DNA of 64,000 bases from Macrophomina tecta (GCA_024180945.1 JAKSGN010000002.1:1178001-1242000), one strand, 5' to 3'. Shown: positions 11,778 to 25,300, numbered from the stretch's first letter. Made by a program: numbers and translations. Notes: generated by a model not told the origin, from the sequence alone.

Positions 11778-12993
11778 GGTTGCTGAAGGCCGAGGCGGAG
11801 ATCAGGGCGGAAGCGGGCTGGGGGCAGCGCGTGGAGGAGGAGGAAGGACTGCGTGGGAGCGAGGATGATGGGCGAGGACTCCTGAAGCCGGTCGGGCGGT
11901 CGCAAGAATGGGCTACACGACTCGTCGCTGCTGCTGCTGCAAGCCGCTGATGCCGGGGCGGGACAGAGGGGCGGAGGAGTGCAGCGCGGGTCTGGCGGAC
12001 GGCGGGAGGAGGCGTGGAGCCGTGGGCGTGAGGTGATGGTGGAGGACCGCTGCGGTGAACGGAGTAGTGCTTGGGGTGGCTGCCAGGCTAGTCTGAGGCT
12101 GGTGCTGGTGCGGAAGCGGGCTAGGGCTGCTCAACCTCGCTAAGGGCGAGGGCGAGGGCGAGTGGGTGCTGAGAGCCGGCCGCCCGCAACGCGCCACAAC
12201 ACACCTGCACACGCCTGTCGCCGCCCGCCCCAGTCTCCGCCGTGCCGCCCAAGAAAAGGGGACTGCTGCTGCCCGCTGCAGGAACGGGCACCCACCCTCC
12301 AGCCGCCTGCGGCTCAAGCCCGTCTCTCCACTTCGCCTCTCTGCTGCACGCTGCGGCGCCCGAAGAACCTCCTGTCCCCCAGTCTGAGGCGGGCCTGAAC
12401 GCCGCGCAACGGCTGCCATCCCGGCTTGGGTGATTTTGGCTTCCTTCCTTAGGTTTTGCTCTGCGCGCGCGACTCGCTCCGCCCGCGGCTGACCCTCCTC
12501 CTTCTGGAACCCGCCGCGAAACCTGACAGAACGCCGGGGCCTAGACGGCCAGCATCGCGCCCGCCGGCGCCAACCAACGGCCCCCCTGGCTTTACCCAAC
12601 ACCATTGACCAACAAGATCCGCAGCCGCCCACAAGCTATTTTGAATTCGCGAAATGCTGTACATGTGTACCAATGGCGCTGCCGCCAGCACTGGACACGC
12701 GCCCGCCTTGTCCTATTGTGCGGAAAAGGAAGCTCTTAAAAAAAAAAAAAAAAAAAACGCCTGGCCGATGCCGCTACTCGCCCCCGAAATAATGCACGGT
12801 CGAAGCAGGTACCACTGCGCTGCCCCATTCACCCTGCCCATCGTCCTCAAACTTCCACATCGGTGTGCCGAAAGCTGCTGACAGCGGTGGACCTCCCGCT
12901 GTCCTGTTTTTGTGATTTACGCTCGTCGTTACCCTATGCCCCGAACTGTCATGCCATATTGCAAACAAACCCGTATGTGCAACAATTGGCCGT
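11778..12993. promoter_or_regulatory. Upstream region of the casein kinase gene and 3' flank of NUP133
   Basis: This 1.2-kb spacer separates two minus-strand genes. It is GC-rich, with an open frame at 11913-12632 (minus) whose Arg/Ser/Pro-rich product looks like translated leader. An 18-base A run lies near 12738-12755, probably in the NUP133 3' flank. No defined promoter element was identified. Confidence 0.45.
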
Positions 12994-15900
12994 CTATTCC
13001 TCCATCGGTTCGCCTTCGAGCTCACTCTGCTCGTCATCGCCCTCGAAGCCTCCTGCAGATTGCAGCACTGCGTCAGAATCTTCGACCGCCGCTGCCTCTT
13101 CTGCCTCTGGCTCCTCCTCCACAGTCCCCATGATTCCATTAACCCGCCCAGTCGCACGTGGGGTCACGTCCCTATCTTCTTGCACAACCTGCATGCTGAG
13201 CCCTGCCCTTTGCACATCCAACTCCGCATCGCTGAAAGCCTGCGTTTTGGCAAGCTCCTTGATCTCTGCATACCAGTAATCCAAACGACAGGCGGACAAG
13301 AAGCCCTGCAGATCGTCATCATCCTTGATGTTATCCTTGATGATGGGATCGCGCAAGTCTTCAGAGGGAAACCGCGACTGGAGCTCTTCGGCACGGCAAC
13401 CGGCATCGAGTACTTCCGAGGGTGAGAGATGCCGAAGGCTGGGGTGCTTGTCCCAAAGACCTGGTCCAGCTGTTAGCGAGCTTGTTCGTATTCATAAAGT
13501 GTGTGGAGTGACGCATACCGCTTTGATAACCCTGCTTGAGAGTCCAGCAGACCAATGTGTTCTCTAGCGCCAACCGCACTTGTGCGTCCGCTTGCTGCAC
13601 CGTGTTATTGATCGCCTCCCAATCGTCACAGAGGAACGTCCTCTTCCACGCCAACTTCAAGCTCCCTTCCCATGTGACCTTGTCCAAGATACCCTCCGAC
13701 GCAGCTAGAGCCTCAAACGCCATGAAGTTTTGCCGTCCGCTAATGTCTTGTGGGCCGGATTCGTGCTGTGCATGATCCATGAGCGTAAGAACGTCAATCA
13801 GTAGGCCTGCGTCCAGAGCCCGGTGCGCAATTATCTCCTCAAATCCGCGCTTTAAGAGCTGCTGAAGAGCAGGCCTGTCCTTGACAAATAGTGTGCCATA
13901 GTCCATCATAACGAGGTCAATGGCTGAGTCATCATCAAGTGCTCCGTCAATCGTCGGTTTGATGTGCTTGTAGACCTTCTCCTGGAGCTCTAGCAGACGC
14001 AGTTCGCTGTCGCATAAAGCGCGTCGTGCTTCGGGCTTATCGATGTGTTCTGTCTTTCCGTCCGCTTCGGCCGCCAGAAGAGAGAGCTTGGCGAGCGACA
14101 TTTCCACCTTTTTGCTCCAATCCCGCGTTTCCTGCTTCATTCCCACATGCATGAGAGCCTGGCTGGCGGTTACGAAGTCATTTTCGCCCAAGACATCATT
14201 GATCCAGCTAATTTTAGCAAATGCTGGACGCGAGCGCAGGAATCGCGTGAGCAGATCTTGTCCGACGTCTCTTCTGTCTAGCATCATCCCGGATCTGTTC
14301 AAGTGTACGTGACTGTTGTAAAGAGCATCTGCCCAAGCCTGGCCGAATCTGTCGAAATAGGATCGTATGCGGTTCTCTAGTTTCTTCAAGGAGTTTGCGA
14401 AATGCCGTTCCTCTTCCTCGTTGTCGGTATTATCGCGCTCCTCTCCGAGAAAATGAAGTTCGTCCCAGACAAGCGAAACCAGAGTCTTCATGTCCTTGAA
14501 ACGCTCAGCAATGATCATGCCGCTCTCTGCCATGCCGATCTTGGCAAGCGATGTGACCTGGTTGTGACGGACGTGGTTCTCGAATTCCTGCTTGAGAGCT
14601 TGACCTGTGGCACGAGTCTTATCATCAGACTGCGCGAGACACCAACGATACCGCTCCATGTGGACCTGGCAACAAAGCTTTACGAGGCGCGGATTGTCAC
14701 CTGCAACCTTCTTAGAGAAGGGCAGCTCGCCTTCTTGTTCAGAGATTTGCCAGACCATCTCCCTCGCCAAATCCACCAAAGCTCGGATGGCGTTGACGAT
14801 GTTTGGGGTCGACGTCCAGGGTAACGGCAGGCCTTCGTATCCTGTAGTAAGGATGTTGTAGTCAAGTTCTTCCGACTCAAGGCCATATTCGAATAGATGG
14901 TCTCTCCGGAAGCTGAAGGCCTTCTCCAGAGCATTAAGGCAGATATCGTCAGCTTCACTCACAAGAAGAATCAGCGTTCTGTAATCCTTCACCCCCTCCT
15001 TGTAAACTTCCCTAACCGAAAGCTGAGCCCATGGAATCATGATGTGCATTTTGGACACATCTTTGACGAACCATTGTCGGATAGGGTCTAATTCTCCCAG
15101 CTCCGGCCGGAGTTCAGACTTGTGTCGCTCGTGAAGCATATCAACAATCTCGTCGAGAAGCGGTGCGTGAGGAGTTTTCATCTTCAAGCGCTCCTCGTAG
15201 TAATCCCAAACACCGTGAGCGGACGCCAGTTTCTCAGCATTCCAGAGCAATTGCCATTTGACAACGCGCGATAAGGGTGGATAGTTCTCTTTCAAATGCC
15301 TGGCCAGATGAGCCAGAGCACCTGCCCTCAACGCAAGTTGTTGGGACTGCGATGCCAATCCGACGGGAATATGTTCCGAGCTTGAGTCGAGTATTTCTTG
15401 GCTAATCTGGAGTGCCGCTGCTTCAACTTCTTGGTTTTCAAATGTGAATTCGGGCTTCGCGGAAAAGTCGAAGATGCTATCGGGCGCACTGCCGAACCAC
15501 ACCGCCTGAGTGATCCGACTTTTCGCAGTCGCGCGTGCTCGCTCCGGGTCTTTCCCATCGAGACTTGGGGAAGCAGCTGATACTCGAATCGCTCCGAGCC
15601 CTCGAGCGAAGATCATACAGCTCGACTGTTTCGTTTTCCGGGCAGACTCCTCTAGAGCATAACCAACAAACCGCAGATTCCTCTCTCTGCGGAAGTAGAT
15701 AACGTCTTGAAAGGGCTTCGGTGCTGTTCCGACGTCGACCATGAGCTGCGTATCCGGTGAATCACTGGGCTCCAGAAGTGATGTTATCACGACGGCGTTG
15801 CTGAATACCGCAAAAGCGGTGTGTCCGGGGGCCGGAACTAGGAGCTTTCCTGAATCGGGAGCCTGCTGGGCCGGGCTTCCTGCAAACTTATCGAGAGCAA

Positions 15901-17300
15901 TCATTCTCGAAACTTTAGCACTGCTTCCGATGAGTTCGACCTCGACTATCCCATAAGTTGTGCCGGCCGGGCCGGATAAGGCAACGAGTGCCAATAACCC
16001 AATGCTTGATGGAGTTGCGATAAGGCTATCCTCGGAGCTTTGGGGCTTGAGCCCGTCAGTAATGGTGAAATCCAGTACCCTGGCCGATGTACCATTGCCA
16101 CGCATCTCAGGGATGACCCCAGCTTCAAAAGACGCGAGGAGTTCTTGCTGCGCGTTGATCTCCTCCTTGAGAGCATGCTGGCCAGCCCAGTTGAGATCCC
16201 AAACTTGGAAAGAACCAGATCCGGTGGCTACCACAACCTCCAATTGACCCTTAAGCTGCGATGGTCGAACCTTCACAGCAGTCACGTCTTTGTTCCATCC
16301 CGATCCAGAGAAGAAGCTGCTTAGGTTGCCAAAGAAGCTGGAAGAGTTGTTTTGCGACTGGCTGCGAAGGAACTGTACGCTAATGTGCGGTCTTCCCTGT
16401 GAGTCGCGGACCGTTAATTGCGCCAGCCGCCCAGTGCTGAATACAAGTACGAATCCCGCGTGTTCAGCATTCACAATGTCCACCACCGTCTCGCCAGAGA
16501 GCAAGCTTCCAACAGAGCCTTCGATGCCCTGGCGGCGTTGCTGGAATAGACTGAGGGACTCAGCGCTGTCCACGTTCTCCCAAAACTTAATCTTTCCAGA
16601 TATCGGATGGACCACAATCAAACCCAAGTCGCCAGACGGACCGGTATTGACGAGGGATCCCACGGGAAGAGGGTCGGAGCGCTTCAGAGGATACGGTAGA
16701 GAAAGGGTTCGGGACGAAGATGGCGTGGGGACAGGCGTGGTGTAGTCCCAGACGAAGGCATGCTCACGGGTAAAAGCCACTGCATAGCGCGTCGCAGGCA
16801 ACACAAAAGCGCGATAGTCTTCTGGAATCGACGTCAGCATGCAGCTATATATAGCTCCTAGAGGCGCATACCGTGCGGGTTTGAGCGCAGAGGGTCAGGC
16901 AGACTAGGCAGCTGCTTGAAGGTGTAGTTTGGTGATTTCGTCTATGGCATCCGTCAGCTCCAAGCCACTATCTGAACTCGCCATGCCATACCAAGATAGT
17001 GCTGCCATCGCCCTTGATGCTTCTTGCCGGCGCTGCGGAGTGCTTTTCGCGCACCGGGATCTCGTGTCGCAATGCTGACCGCCGCTTCTCGTCGCCGTTG
17101 ACAGTATGCCCATTCAATCCTGAAGAGCCATTACCGTTAACTGCAGGGCTGACTGGCTCGAGGAAGGAAGCGTCCGAGATTTTGCTGCGCTTCCGGTCGG
17201 GTTGGTTCTTCGCGCTGTCAGAATCGTGACGTTGCCTCCGCCGGGGGTTGCGCGACAGAGCGCCATGCACGCCGTGAAAGGAAGCGTCCGGCGAGAACAT
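12994..17300 (-). CDS. NUP133: Nucleoporin Nup133
   Basis: Scaffold nucleoporin of the Y-shaped (Nup84/Nup107) complex at the nuclear pore. Four exons, 16992-17300, 16872-16941, 13519-16821 and 12994-13460, encode 1382 aa, a normal size for fungal Nup133. The first exon is a disordered basic N-terminus starting MFSPDASFHG. The beta-propeller part carries AFTREHAFVWDY and HPISGKIKFWENVDSAESL; the long remainder is the alpha-helical solenoid, and the extreme C-terminus is acidic (EEEPEAEEAAA, EGDDEQSELEGEPMEE). Introns of 50, 50 and 58 nt all restore frame; the last joins YQSG to LWDKHPSLRHLSPSEV. ATG 17300 is chosen because the frame above it has only a TTG. Confidence 0.9.
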
Positions 17301-17763
17301 GGTGTGGCGGGGCAACGGCGACGAGACGCGATGCGCGTGGTGGTGGAGGAAGAAGGGGGCGGAGTTGGGCGTTGTGTTTTCTCGAAGCTATCTTCGGCTC
17401 GTGGTAGCATGGATGCGTTCTCAGTCGCGGTGACAGGATCGACGAACGCGCTGTGGCGCCAAGCCTTGCCCGCTCTAACAGAACACACCACGCGCACCTC
17501 GTGGAATTTTCCAACCGACACTCTTCACTTCACACTGATTCACACTCACCATCTGCATCATGTCGTCGAACACATCAATTCCCCATGACAAACAAGTCTA
17601 TCGAACGCCGCTCTGAATGCAATCAATTGCCCTTGGCCCGCCCAAACAGTCCATTACCCACCGAGAGCTCCGAAACCAGGTTATCCCAAGGCCGAGAACA
17701 TGCCGTAGCACGCACGGCGAATGCGTCCCATTTTCCGCCCAAACTCCGACATGGTTCGGACGA
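17301..17763. promoter_or_regulatory. Spacer between DRE2 (3' end) and NUP133 (5' end)
   Basis: These 463 bases must hold the NUP133 promoter and leader and the DRE2 3' end; both genes lie on the minus strand. Short open frames here show no protein character. No specific element was identified. Confidence 0.45.
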
Positions 17764-18833
17764 TCATAGCTGGATATCATTGTTGAGTAGCCGAACCTCT
17801 TCGCCGGGCTTGAAAGCAGGTAGTCCGATGTACGGACAGCCGTCGCAGCGGAAAGCGTCTCCAAGAGCACAGTTTCCACAGCTGCCGACTTTGCCTTGGA
17901 CCGTGAAATCGACCTCAGCCAGGTCGTTCGTATCCAGCTTCATGGTGTTGAGTGCCTTGTCAGCAGCGTCTCGCCTGGCTTTATCCTCTGCTTCAATCTG
18001 TTGTGCAAGTCCGCAAGTACAGTCCTTGCATGCACGCCTCCGCTTTCCAACTTTTGGGCGACATTCGGGCGCTGTCATGCTGTTAGCCGGGGGCCTGTTG
18101 CCTAGCTTAGCGGGACTGAATACTCACGGGGCATTACTGGTCGCATTTTATCTTGCTCAGTCAAGAGATCGTCCTCGTCGATGAGATCATCGTCATCCTC
18201 GTCCTCTCCGGTCACCACGGGCTCACCGAAATCGTCGCTGAAATCCACAAAGCCAACGCCGGCCGGCTTCGGAGGTTCCTGCGATATGCTCTTCCTCTTC
18301 CCGTTGAGCGGATGAGGAACGGAGCCGTTCTCCGCAACATTGATCTTCTTCCTGCCGAAGCGAAGTGGGACAGCTTGTTCGGTAGTGTTATCCGGCTTGA
18401 CCATGCCGTCTCCATCCTGGTTCACCAATCCTGCGAGGATGGCCTCTGTCTTTTCTAATCCGTCCGTGCCGAATTTGCCGTCCTGGCTACGGAATCTACC
18501 TCCCGGCCGCAGAGCATCTACAAGCTTGCTCATGACCTCCCTTCCCATCAGCTTCTGACTCTCAGCGCGGGTGCCGTCGGCGTCGGTCAGGAGAAGGACG
18601 ACATCGTAGGTAGAGGCGGGGAGCGCGACGAGACCAACAGCGAGGCGGTCGAGCATTTGAAGATCGGTACTAGTGCGGTCATGACTCTCAAATATGCGGT
18701 TGAGCGATTCGGGGTGGGCAGCTATGGAGGGTGGGGCCACGAGCAGCGTGCGAGAAGCGGTAGCGGACTTGGTGGGGTGAGCGGCGACCGGCGCGAAATC
18801 TGAGGACAGGTCAAGCGTGACGGAGGGCGCCAT
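17764..18833 (-). CDS. DRE2: Dre2/anamorsin (CIAPIN1), cytosolic Fe-S cluster assembly factor
   Basis: Electron-transfer protein that works with Tah18 at the head of cytosolic iron-sulfur assembly (family knowledge). Two exons, 18128-18833 and 17764-18071, with a 56-nt intron, encode 337 aa. The N-terminal part is the methyltransferase-like fold ([24 protein letters not shown]), followed by an acidic linker. The C-terminus carries both cluster sites: C239-X10-C250-X2-C253-X-C255 (RACKDCTC) and C300-X2-C303-X7-C311-X2-C314 ([15 protein letters not shown]). The chain ends in the typical [18 protein letters not shown] 18833 is preferred; the frame extends upstream only to a GTG. Confidence 0.95.
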
Positions 18834-20260
18834 TTTTGCAGAAGTTGGGCGGAAAGTCGAGAGGATCCTGAGGGAATCGAGCTGGGGCACAGGTAAAATT
18901 TATGGTTTGGCTATGGTGGTGAGGGTCGCGTCATAAAACAAAGCGCAACTCCGTGGAGGTAGGATCGTTTGTAATCAGATGGGCTGCGGTGGACCGACGC
19001 CCGCCAAACGCCAAGGAACTAGTCCGCAGCGGCCTTTGGAGCGGCAAAAAAAATCGAGTGCTCTTGCGGCCTGAAAAGTCGGGCAGGAACGTTGATCTAA
19101 AAATGCTTAGCGCGCCAAGAGCCAACGCTATGCTCAGGTTGTGATGGTAGCGCTGGCGCCAGCATCGAAATGCGGGGAAAGCTCTTTTAGAGGCAGTCTT
19201 CGAGCCTCTCTGGCTCAATGTCTCCCTCTGTGAAGCCGGCGCGTAGCCTGCATCCATGCGTATGCGCAAGAGTGGCAAATTAAGGGCGATGATCAAGCTG
19301 ACAGCAACAAGCGGGCGAAAGCAGACGAAACTGGCGGCCAACGCGGTCTGGCCGTGCGATGACGTAGCTAGCTGGAGGTACCCCGGATCAACACAGGAAG
19401 CCGCGACCGCAGGACGGGCAGGTGGCAGGCTCGCACACAGGGTCCAGGAGGACGCTCGCAGGCCTGCTGTTATCTGCAGCCCGGCGAGAGACTGCTGTGA
19501 ATTGTAGCGTCCTAGCAGCGAGGCCGGCGAAGGATGCTGGCAGCGGCACGTCCTTGGCGCGACGTCGGCGGACATGGCGCGGCTATGCTCTTGCTGACGC
19601 ATCCATCCAACCGGGCCGTTGTTTAGCAAGATTGCGGATGCCAATCCAATGCCAGTGCCGCCGACCCTGAGCTGAGCCAGGGCGGGGAGGCGCGCAACCC
19701 CGCCCCCCAGCGCTCCGCCAGAGCGAGCAGGCACGCAGGCTCGCGTGAGCCGGACGCTGCGACGCGAAGCACTCCACCACGCCAGCTGCACGGCAACACA
19801 CCGCAGTATTGTCTCCACGCGCGCGAGCTGGCTGTAGACCTTCCTGCAGGTACCGGTCACATCACACGCCGCCGCGTGCCTGTCTTGGTGGCTCCACTGT
19901 CAGTCGCAGCCACGATTGGCCCAAGCTCGACCAAAGGGTCACGAGAGCGGAACCTCGTCGAAGATACATAAGGGCATTCCGACCACTGCTTTCTCTCCTC
20001 AACATCCAGCTGCACTACTTAATCAGCCTCAGCCCCAACCCCGCTGCACTATCTGCTGCACCCCAATTCCTCGTACCCAGAGCAAGTGAGTAGCCCCAGC
20101 ACCACGCCCGCCCCGTCCGCCGCTTCCATCCAGCTGTGGCAGGACCTAGCTGTTCGGAGCTGACGCAGCGTCCACCTCCCCTCTTCACCATCTCCCAATC
20201 TCATGACAGCCCCAGGCTGACCCATCTGAAGTCACCCTAGATACTGCACACACATCCACC
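18834..20260. promoter_or_regulatory. Divergent intergenic region of DRE2 and the STF2-like gene
   Basis: These 1.4 kb separate two divergent starts. An ATTGG (inverted CCAAT) lies near 19915 and a TACATAAGG element near 19968, plausible for the plus-strand gene. A 309-codon minus frame (18931-19860) has no recognisable domain and is treated as chance. A possible 5'-leader intron begins at CAAGTGAGT near 20086; this is weak. Confidence 0.45.
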
Positions 20261-21020
20261 ATGACTCGCACTCACAAGGCCAACGACCGTGAGCACACTG
20301 GCGTCGCTGAGGGCAACACCGAGCCCAATCTCCCTCGTTACTTCGCAAAGCACGGCCACGCCGACGCTGAGCCCAACAAGGTCAAGAAGGACGGCCACGG
20401 TAGAGCTAATTGGTAAGTCACTCCCATCCATCGTTTTGCCGTCCCTGCGCGGTCGGTGCCGAGAGTATTGCAACCCACCTCTCTTCGGGATGAATGAAGC
20501 AGTCATTCGGGCGTGCATACCATCTCGTCTGTGGATATGTGCATCCCCATGAATTCTTTCATCTGCTCACACCCTGGCTCGTGCGGTTGCAATACTTTGG
20601 CATTGACTTTGTGGGCGTCCCGCCGCCCCTTTGAGTTCACCCCTAGCCAAGACGCCTTGCGTCAATCTGCCCTCCCATTGCATCATCTCATCATGGCCTC
20701 AGTCGCGCTTTGGTGACTCATTCTCTCGTACACATTGAGCGCTGACGGGTTACTGCAGGGGCCGTGAGGGTGATGAGATCGAAGACTACGACTACCACAT
20801 GGTGAATCCGCGTCGCCGCTCGAACAGCATGTCAGCCCACAACATGAAGGACTTCAAGACCAAGTTCGAGACCATCGACCCCGAGCCCGTCTTTGAGGAG
20901 GAGCTTCACGGTCCTCGTGCCGAGGACTATGCTGATCTCGAAAAGATGTCCACTGGCGACAGCAGCAACACCGAGGGCAGCATCCAGGAGGAAGACTCAG
21001 CTCACAACAAGAAGGCTTAG
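20261..21020 (+). CDS. STF2/TMA10-like hydrophilin
   Basis: Small, very hydrophilic protein resembling yeast Stf2/Tma10, known as an ATP synthase-stabilising factor and desiccation-protective hydrophilin. Exons 20261-20412 and 20759-21020, joined across a 346-nt intron (GTAAGT...CTGCAG, with CTGAC upstream of the acceptor), give 137 aa. Seen: MTRTHKANDREHTG at the start, PRYFAKHGHAD, NKVKKDGHGRANWGREGDEI across the junction, then RRRSNSMS and an acidic tail. There is no signal peptide or membrane segment. The NWGxxGDEI block and MTRT start are what identify the family. The intron is much longer than others in this window. Stress-related expression is expected but not shown by the sequence. 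Confidence 0.85.
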
Positions 21021-22397
21021 GCCACGGCGTTGTTGCACACCTTGGCATTTGCGGCAATGGGAAATCTGCGGTAGTGACATATTTCTAGCCTCGGGCCCTG
21101 TCGGGCTTCGATGGCCAGAGGTGTGTTGCTACTATGATGACTCTTACAGAAAGGACCACAGCCTGATAATGTGATCTGGGGGTTTCCATGGCCGGACTTA
21201 TTCTCCAATTGTCTTGCTAATTTTTCTGCTGTGGGGATGGCACATGTACAACAGTTCAACTTCTCTTTGATCAGTGACGAATGAACGATCGACTTCTTCT
21301 TGCACCCATACTCTTCCGGATCATACTGTTTCCCCCTTGACGGTTGAAGTTTAGCTCTTGCCACGTGCGGATCTCCCAAGCTGTGTCCCTTGTGACCATT
21401 CCTTCTATTACTCCCGTGCGTCTTCGTTAGGTTTCCATTCACTTTCTACGACGCTTGAAGAAGCATGAGGGGTCGAAGCGTTTGCCCCATACGGATGTCG
21501 TCATTCTCTCTGGTAGTTTACATCTGGATGACTACACCAGCAACCAACACATGTTCGCAGCAACAGTACTCGCAAACATTGTCACCCACCTCAAGCGCTG
21601 TACTTCATTACAGATGCTAGCATTGCAATCGGCATACATTGTGTACACTCCAGTTTTGGGAAGATTGGAGATGAGTCAACCACAGAATAAATGCCTTGAA
21701 AGTAACTGGGGATCTAGGCAGCAGGGAATAGGCAAGAATCCACACGTATCGAATGTTCCAGCACCACATACCTCTTTCATGGTCTCTTCTCACATCGACG
21801 CGTGGTTGTGAGTCCTTGTGGAACGACCTTTTTTTTTTAAAAAAAAAAAAAAGAAAGAAAGAAAGAGAAAACAGTGTCCTAACACTCGCAGCCCCACTCA
21901 CTTCGTGAGGTTTGTGATGTCAACCATTGAAACGTATTATCGAACCCCAACCACCCCCCACCGCCCCCCTCCTTCTTCCCTCCTCTCTTCTCCTTGAGAA
22001 CAGATGAAACTTTAGTGTCAGTTGTGGAAACCGTCACTGAACATAAACACCCAAGATTATTAATGACATATACACAAATGGCCGCCTCAACTCTCCTTAG
22101 ATGAAATTCTCACGCAAAGACGGAATGGGTCCATCACTTTTTTTCGGGGCCGAAATCCTATGGAGCTCACGAGCCAGGAAAGAGCAAAACCTGCATTACA
22201 TGATGGGTAGTTGATGGCTCAATGCTATGTGCTCTCTTGGGATGCTAGTGAACAACCAAATCCAAAAAATAAAAATAAAAATAAGATAAAAGCAACAACT
22301 CGGACCATCGACGTCAACGTCCCCAGTGATTCATCAAATCGTACACAACATCCCTTTCCTTTTCTCACGCCCGACTCTAGGCTTTCCCGCTCCCACC
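21021..22397. other. Convergent intergenic region, no gene recognised
   Basis: 3' flanks of the STF2-like gene and of AXL2. A short plus frame (21455-21811) has no domain. A T10-A14 tract followed by GAAA repeats lies at 21829-21870. Confidence 0.5.
21829..21870. repeat. Self-complementary T/A tract plus (GAAA)n
   Basis: About ten T are followed directly by about fourteen A, then four GAAA-type units. The T/A junction is a perfect inverted repeat able to form a hairpin and lies between two convergent genes. Confidence 0.75.
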
Positions 22398-25300
22398 TCA
22401 CAAGAACGCCTCATTTCCCAACACACCACTTCCCCTCTTTGGTCCCGGAGACACCTCCGCGGTCTTCCATCCACCCTCCCTCTCCGCGCCTGCCGCTGCC
22501 CCTGTCGCCGTCTCCCTCAAACCCCTCAAACTACTCCATCGAGTCGTCCCCTCCACACTAACTGGCCTCTTCGCTTTCCCATCCCCGCCCACGAATCGCA
22601 CCACCTCTTCCTCCCTGATCCCGCTATTCCCTAACCCAATGCCTCCCGCTGGCACCACCGCCGGAGCCCCCCCTGTGCCACTACCGCCATGACTACTATG
22701 ATGATGACCCCCCAGTTTCGGCCTATCCGCTGACGACACCGGCCCCGGCAGCGCGAGGAAGTTTGCATTATTCCCGATATTACTGATCATGCTGAGCGGG
22801 ACACGGAGGCCCGTCGCAGTAGCGCCACCACCACTCGCACCCTCTCCTCTCGCCACCGGCCTCTCTGCCGCCTCCTCAACATCCAACACGCTCCGTCTCT
22901 TCTTCTCCGCGCCACCAGAAGCCCTCCTCCCACCGATCCTCCCCCCGCCGGCCCTCCCAGCACTCCCGATCCCAATCCCGCTGCGACCTCCACCGGCGGT
23001 GGCAGCAGCAGCAGCAGACGGTGCATGCCGCCCGCGATTGATGATGCTATCGCGCTGGCGCAGCTGCTGGCGCACGGCCGCGCTCAGCACTCTCGCGCCG
23101 CCGCCACTGTTCCTCTGACTGCCGCTCCGCCGCAGTTGGCTGGCCCGGGCGGAGTTGCGCAGAAGGACGGCGTGGTTGAGGTCATCGAGGGAGGGTGTGG
23201 TGGCGGTGTTGCCGCCGCCACTGTCCTTGGATCTGGTCGTTAGGTTGACGAGGTCTGAGAGGGAGGTTTGGGGGCGATGGAGCGTCATGGGAGAGGAGGG
23301 GGAGGCGGGGGGCAGGGTCCTGTGTTTGTTTGAGGGCGAAGCGCCGCCGCTTATGGTAGTTGGTGAGCGATTGCGGCGGTGGAAGGGACTGGTTGCGATG
23401 GTTGATTTGAAGGATTTGGTGGGGGATGGGGTGCGGGTGAGGGGATCGCGGTGAAGGCTGGGGTTGTTGTTTTCTTTGCCGGTGGAGATGGGGCGGGAGA
23501 GGGTACGGTTGTGGTGGCGCTGCTGGGGTGTTGCGGGCGATGGAGGAGTTTGTTGTTTTTTGATGTTAAGCGCCGATGGGCTGAGGGGCGAAGTGGTGAT
23601 GAAGGCTGGGTGGCGGTAGGCCGGGCCATCGCTCGAGCCGTTGCTATTGCCGCTTTCAACGCTCGGGGTGCGGTACTCGTTCGGGTCATCGATGTCCATG
23701 GGGTCGTCGATGGCGGACTGGCCGTTGCTGTATTCTCGTTCAGTGCCCGTGCCCTCGGTGGTGGTGTAGGCGCTGTCGCTCAGTCCCGAAATGTTCATTA
23801 TACTGCTTCGGGGGCTCTCTGTAGGTGCACTGCCCGTCAGAGGACCGATTATCGCCTTGTTTGTGGTCCTCCACCGGCCGGGTGTGCCCGCGGAAGAAGA
23901 TGCATCAGAGTATGCTCGAGCCGTGGGTCCTTTGCCAGTGCGCTTGCGGCGAAGGCTGCCGGGAAATTGCGGTTTTTCTTCTGATGGGCTGGCGACGGCT
24001 CCTGCTGCTGTGGAACGCGAGCCGTAGAAAGATGAGGGCGAAAAGGCACGAGCAGCGTTATCATCTGCGTCACCAGAGGCAAGGGATTCTGCCAGTGGGC
24101 CGATCATTGAAGGACGGCGACTGGAAGATCCACGGGAGGAGCCATGTGCGGCAAAGAAGGGGGATCTACTGGTAGCTCGATTGCGAATGTAGCTCTGCCG
24201 GCGCTCGTCGAGGGGTCGTGTATCTGCCAGAATCGTGGAGTTTTCTGCCGTTGGAGAACCAGGGACAATACGAACACTCTTCCTATTCTCAGCATTGGAG
24301 TAACGGTTTGTTGCGCTAGGAGACCGGGGCGGTGCCGGAAACTGAGATCCCGTTGGTGAAAGTAAGCTGTTCGACAGCATGCCAGTGGAAAGTGTACTGA
24401 ATGAGCTGTAGCTGCTTGCACCACGAGAGCGTCGTGAACTGAAGCGCCGCGATGGGGAACCAAAGGAAGCTCTGCCATGACCCATTCCATGTATACGCCG
24501 TCGCGTGGGCAGGCCCGCACTTCGCCTTGCATAGCTTTCTTGTGAGTCTCGGTGAACTCTGAAAGATCTCGTTGAACGACGCCCTCGGACGGGCGAGTCT
24601 TCTGCCTCCCTCGCGCTTGGCCCGGCTCCGAGAGAAACAGGAGAGGAGCGTACAGCGCCAGCTGCCACACTCCAATCCCCCGAATGGATGGCGCTCTGCA
24701 AGACTTCCCTGTCGCCTTCGCCGATGGATGTAGTATGAGAAGGCTTGTACTTGTGACCTCGTGCGCCTCTCCTTTCCGTAATCGCCTTCTTCAATGGAGA
24801 AGGCGTACCTATTTGCGGTGGAAGTTCTTCTGTCCGGCGAACAGTACCCTGGCCCTTTTCGACGTCTCTGTCGCCAACAAAGGCGTCTTCCGTCATTTGC
24901 CAATCATCATCATGGTAGATTGGCCTTGAAATGTCCTCTTTCTTCCGCTTGGGCGATCCGGACCTTCCTGAGCGCCTACTTCGCCTGTAGAGCAAGTAGC
25001 CCAAAACAAGTGCGATGATTGCAACCACCACACAAACAACCGATACTGCGATTATTGCGCCATTGTTTGTAGAGTTCTTCTTCTCAATTGGGCCGGCAGT
25101 CCCTGTTACCGATGATTCAGCGGTAGCGCTTGCGTTAGAAGTTGGAGACGCTGAGCGTGGAGTGCTACCATTTGAGCCCGTCATGGTTGCTGCATTGACC
25201 ACGATATCGAAAGGTTCTGAGCTCGTCTGCGCTCCATCTGCCGCAGTCACCTTGATGGTACATCGGATTGTTTCTGGAGACGCTGACGCGGGAATTTCAC

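Noticed and set aside
11913..12632. 239-codon minus frame upstream of the casein kinase gene
   Set aside because: Arg/Ser/Pro-rich translation of a GC-rich leader; no domain, and the kinase starts cleanly at 11777.
18931..19860. 309-codon minus-strand open frame upstream of DRE2
   Set aside because: The product is rich in Ala, Arg, Ser and Leu without recognisable motifs, and it occupies the divergent promoter region; most likely chance.
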